A stretch of DNA of 9,722 bases. It comes from Alphaproteobacteria bacterium (GTDB lineage Bacteria; Pseudomonadota; Alphaproteobacteria; UBA8366). Under the pieces are notes generated by a model, which made no database searches, had not been told where the DNA came from, and saw only the letters and a program-made list of their open reading frames with translations. Position 1 is the stretch's first letter. Each line of letters begins with the position of its first letter. The stretch lies in contig JABJCS010000356.1 of assembly GCA_018665505.1 (NCBI GenBank), positions 1 to 9,722 on the forward strand, written 5' to 3'. Below are positions 8,605-9,722 of this stretch, one piece after another. Position numbers and translations under genes: made by a program.

Positions 8605-9606
8605 TCAGCCTTGCTGGGGTGGCGCGGTTCGGTCGACGAGAGGTATCTCCCGGTCAAACCATGCCTGTAATTTCGCCAGTGCCGGATGTTCCAAATCGCC
8701 CGACAGCCAGCGAAAGACGCGCGAAATATGCTCTAAATAGACCGGTTTGCCGTCACGCCGGTCGAGCCGCGTGAAAATGCCGACGATCTTCGCGCTGCGC
8801 TGGGCACCGAGAATGGCGTAAGAGGCGCGAAAGGCATCCGGGTCGAGCTCCGGGAAAGCCGATAGATACTGCGCCAGGCAAGTTGCCGCCAAGGGTGCGG
8901 GCACATCGCGCCGAGCATCCTCCAACAGAGATACCAAATCGTAACTCGATGGTCCGATCACCGCGTCCTGGAAATCAAGCAGGCCGCATGCGGATACGCC
9001 CTGGCGGTCGGAGAGGTGCATGAGATTGTCGACATGGTAATCACGCAGCACCAAAGTCGCCGGCACTCCGTGGTCCAACGCCAGGACATCGCGCCACAAA
9101 CCCAAATATTCTTTCCGCAAACCATCTGGAGTCTCGCATCCCCGCAACGCCGGTAAAAACCAATCCACCAACAAGGCGGCTTCATCGAGTAACCGGGTGT
9201 CATCGTAGGGGGGAATGTCCCCCGGATCGGAAAACCGGCGATGCAGTTCAATCAGCGTTTCCGTGGCCAGCTGATACAGTGCTGCTTCATCGCCATCGTT
9301 GCGAAGTATCTGGGTATATGTCGCGTCGCCGAAATCTTCGAGAAGCAGTAGTCCTACATCAAGTTCCGAGGCCAAAATTTGCGGCGCACTGAGACCCATC
9401 GACAACAAACGGTTCGCTATGGTCACGAAAGGCCGGACGTCTTCTTGCGGCGGCGGAGCATCCATCAACATGGCGCGCGCGCCGTTGTCACCGCTGAGCC
9501 GAACATACCGCCGAAACGACGCGTCGCCCGCCAATGGCGCGCGAGCGGCATCCTGCCATCCGACTTCAGTCAGAAAACCTTCTATCCGCGCTTCACGTTG
9601 CCGCAT
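8605..9606 (-). CDS. amgK: Anomeric N-acetylmuramate/N-acetylglucosamine kinase
   Basis: A 333-residue protein of the aminoglycoside phosphotransferase/choline kinase fold, close to the usual AmgK length. LAGDASFRRY (25-34) is the family's N-terminal ATP-binding segment. The catalytic loop LRDYHVDNL has Asp189 as base, His191 and Asn194, and LDFQDAVIG carries metal-binding Asp211. In the family, AmgK phosphorylates the anomeric hydroxyl of MurNAc (and GlcNAc) to the alpha-1-phosphate, which MurU converts to UDP-MurNAc. murU lying immediately downstream makes this assignment much firmer than fold alone, since many such proteins are annotated only as phosphotransferases and antibiotic resistance is not implied. 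ATG at 9606 overlaps the tsaE end by 14 bases, with GAAGGA about 10 bases upstream inside tsaE. Cytosolic. Confidence 0.88.
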   Translation of the reverse strand: MRQREARIEGFLTEVGWQDAARAPLAGDASFRRYVRLSGDNGARAMLMDAPPPQEDVRPFVTIANRLLSMGLSAPQILASELDVGLLLLEDFGDATYTQILRNDGDEAALYQLATETLIELHRRFSDPGDIPPYDDTRLLDEAALLVDWFLPALRGCETPDGLRKEYLGLWRDVLALDHGVPATLVLRDYHVDNLMHLSDRQGVSACGLLDFQDAVIGPSSYDLVSLLEDARRDVPAPLAATCLAQYLSAFPELDPDAFRASYAILGAQRSAKIVGIFTRLDRRDGKPVYLEHISRVFRWLSGDLEHPALAKLQAWFDREIPLVDRTAPPQQG

Positions 9607-9722
9607 GTGCCGTCAATCCTTCGAGACGTTCGTGCCAATCCGAATCGCCGTCCAAAACGATCCGGCGCGATCCGTCCTGATCTTCTTCGACAAACGCAAC
9701 GGACAGGCGCCTGTGCGGCAGC
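9593..9722 (-). CDS. tsaE: TsaE, tRNA threonylcarbamoyladenosine biosynthesis ATPase, partial (last 42 codons)
   Basis: The minus-strand frame read from 9721 to the TGA at 9595-9593 gives a tail containing RRLSVAFVEED, RRIVLDGDSDW and HERLEGL. This matches the usual end of TsaE: a final pair of beta strands followed by a helix with a WxxRL-like pattern. The Walker A and other catalytic motifs lie outside the window, so the call depends on this tail plus gene order: tsaE normally precedes the amgK-like kinase in alphaproteobacteria. TsaE works with TsaB and TsaD to place the threonylcarbamoyl group on A37 of tRNAs that read ANN codons. It overlaps amgK by 14 bases. This is a position-supported call rather than a motif-proved one. 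Confidence 0.72.
   Translation of the reverse strand, partial: LPHRRLSVAFVEEDQDGSRRIVLDGDSDWHERLEGLTAHAAT

Noticed and set aside
1..9722. A defence island or novel multi-gene system built around AddAB and the second helicase
   Set aside because: All identified genes belong to known housekeeping families in a largely familiar order. There are no toxin, effector, transposase or phage-like genes, no repeats of CRISPR type, and no obvious change in base composition.

Overview
The window is one co-directional gene cluster, entirely on the minus strand, and looks like chromosomal housekeeping DNA from an alphaproteobacterium. Three things point there: the proteins resemble the alphaproteobacterial types of AddA and AddB, the order tsaE-amgK-murU-addB-addA-trxA is familiar from that class, and the DNA is fairly GC-rich. 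Placement near the Rhodospirillales is only a guess. No mobile element, CRISPR array, tRNA or rRNA was seen, and no gap between genes exceeds about 70 bases.

In transcription order (right to left), the window opens with the last 42 codons of tsaE (tRNA t6A synthesis). It overlaps amgK, an anomeric amino-sugar kinase, which is followed 5 bases later by murU, a MurNAc-1-phosphate uridylyltransferase. AmgK and MurU make up the peptidoglycan recycling route that rebuilds UDP-MurNAc from salvaged MurNAc. murU overlaps addB, and addB overlaps addA, each through an ATGA stop/start. AddB and AddA form the helicase-nuclease that processes DNA double-strand ends for RecA-dependent repair. Five genes are therefore tightly packed and probably translated from one message.

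The packing loosens after addA. A 68-base gap precedes trxA (thioredoxin), and a sigma-70-like promoter spans the end of addA and its stop codon, so trxA may also be transcribed on its own. A 67-base gap follows trxA. It holds a strong 14-bp stem-loop directly against the Shine-Dalgarno sequence of the last gene, a Suv3/MgpS-type superfamily 2 helicase. That gene appears to start at TTG and runs off the left end of the window after 326 codons.

I see no undescribed multi-gene defence or metabolic system here. The points most worth checking are the stem-loop before the helicase gene, the internal promoter for trxA, and an AddB that lacks both a Walker A motif and the cysteines of the Bacillus-type iron-sulfur staple.
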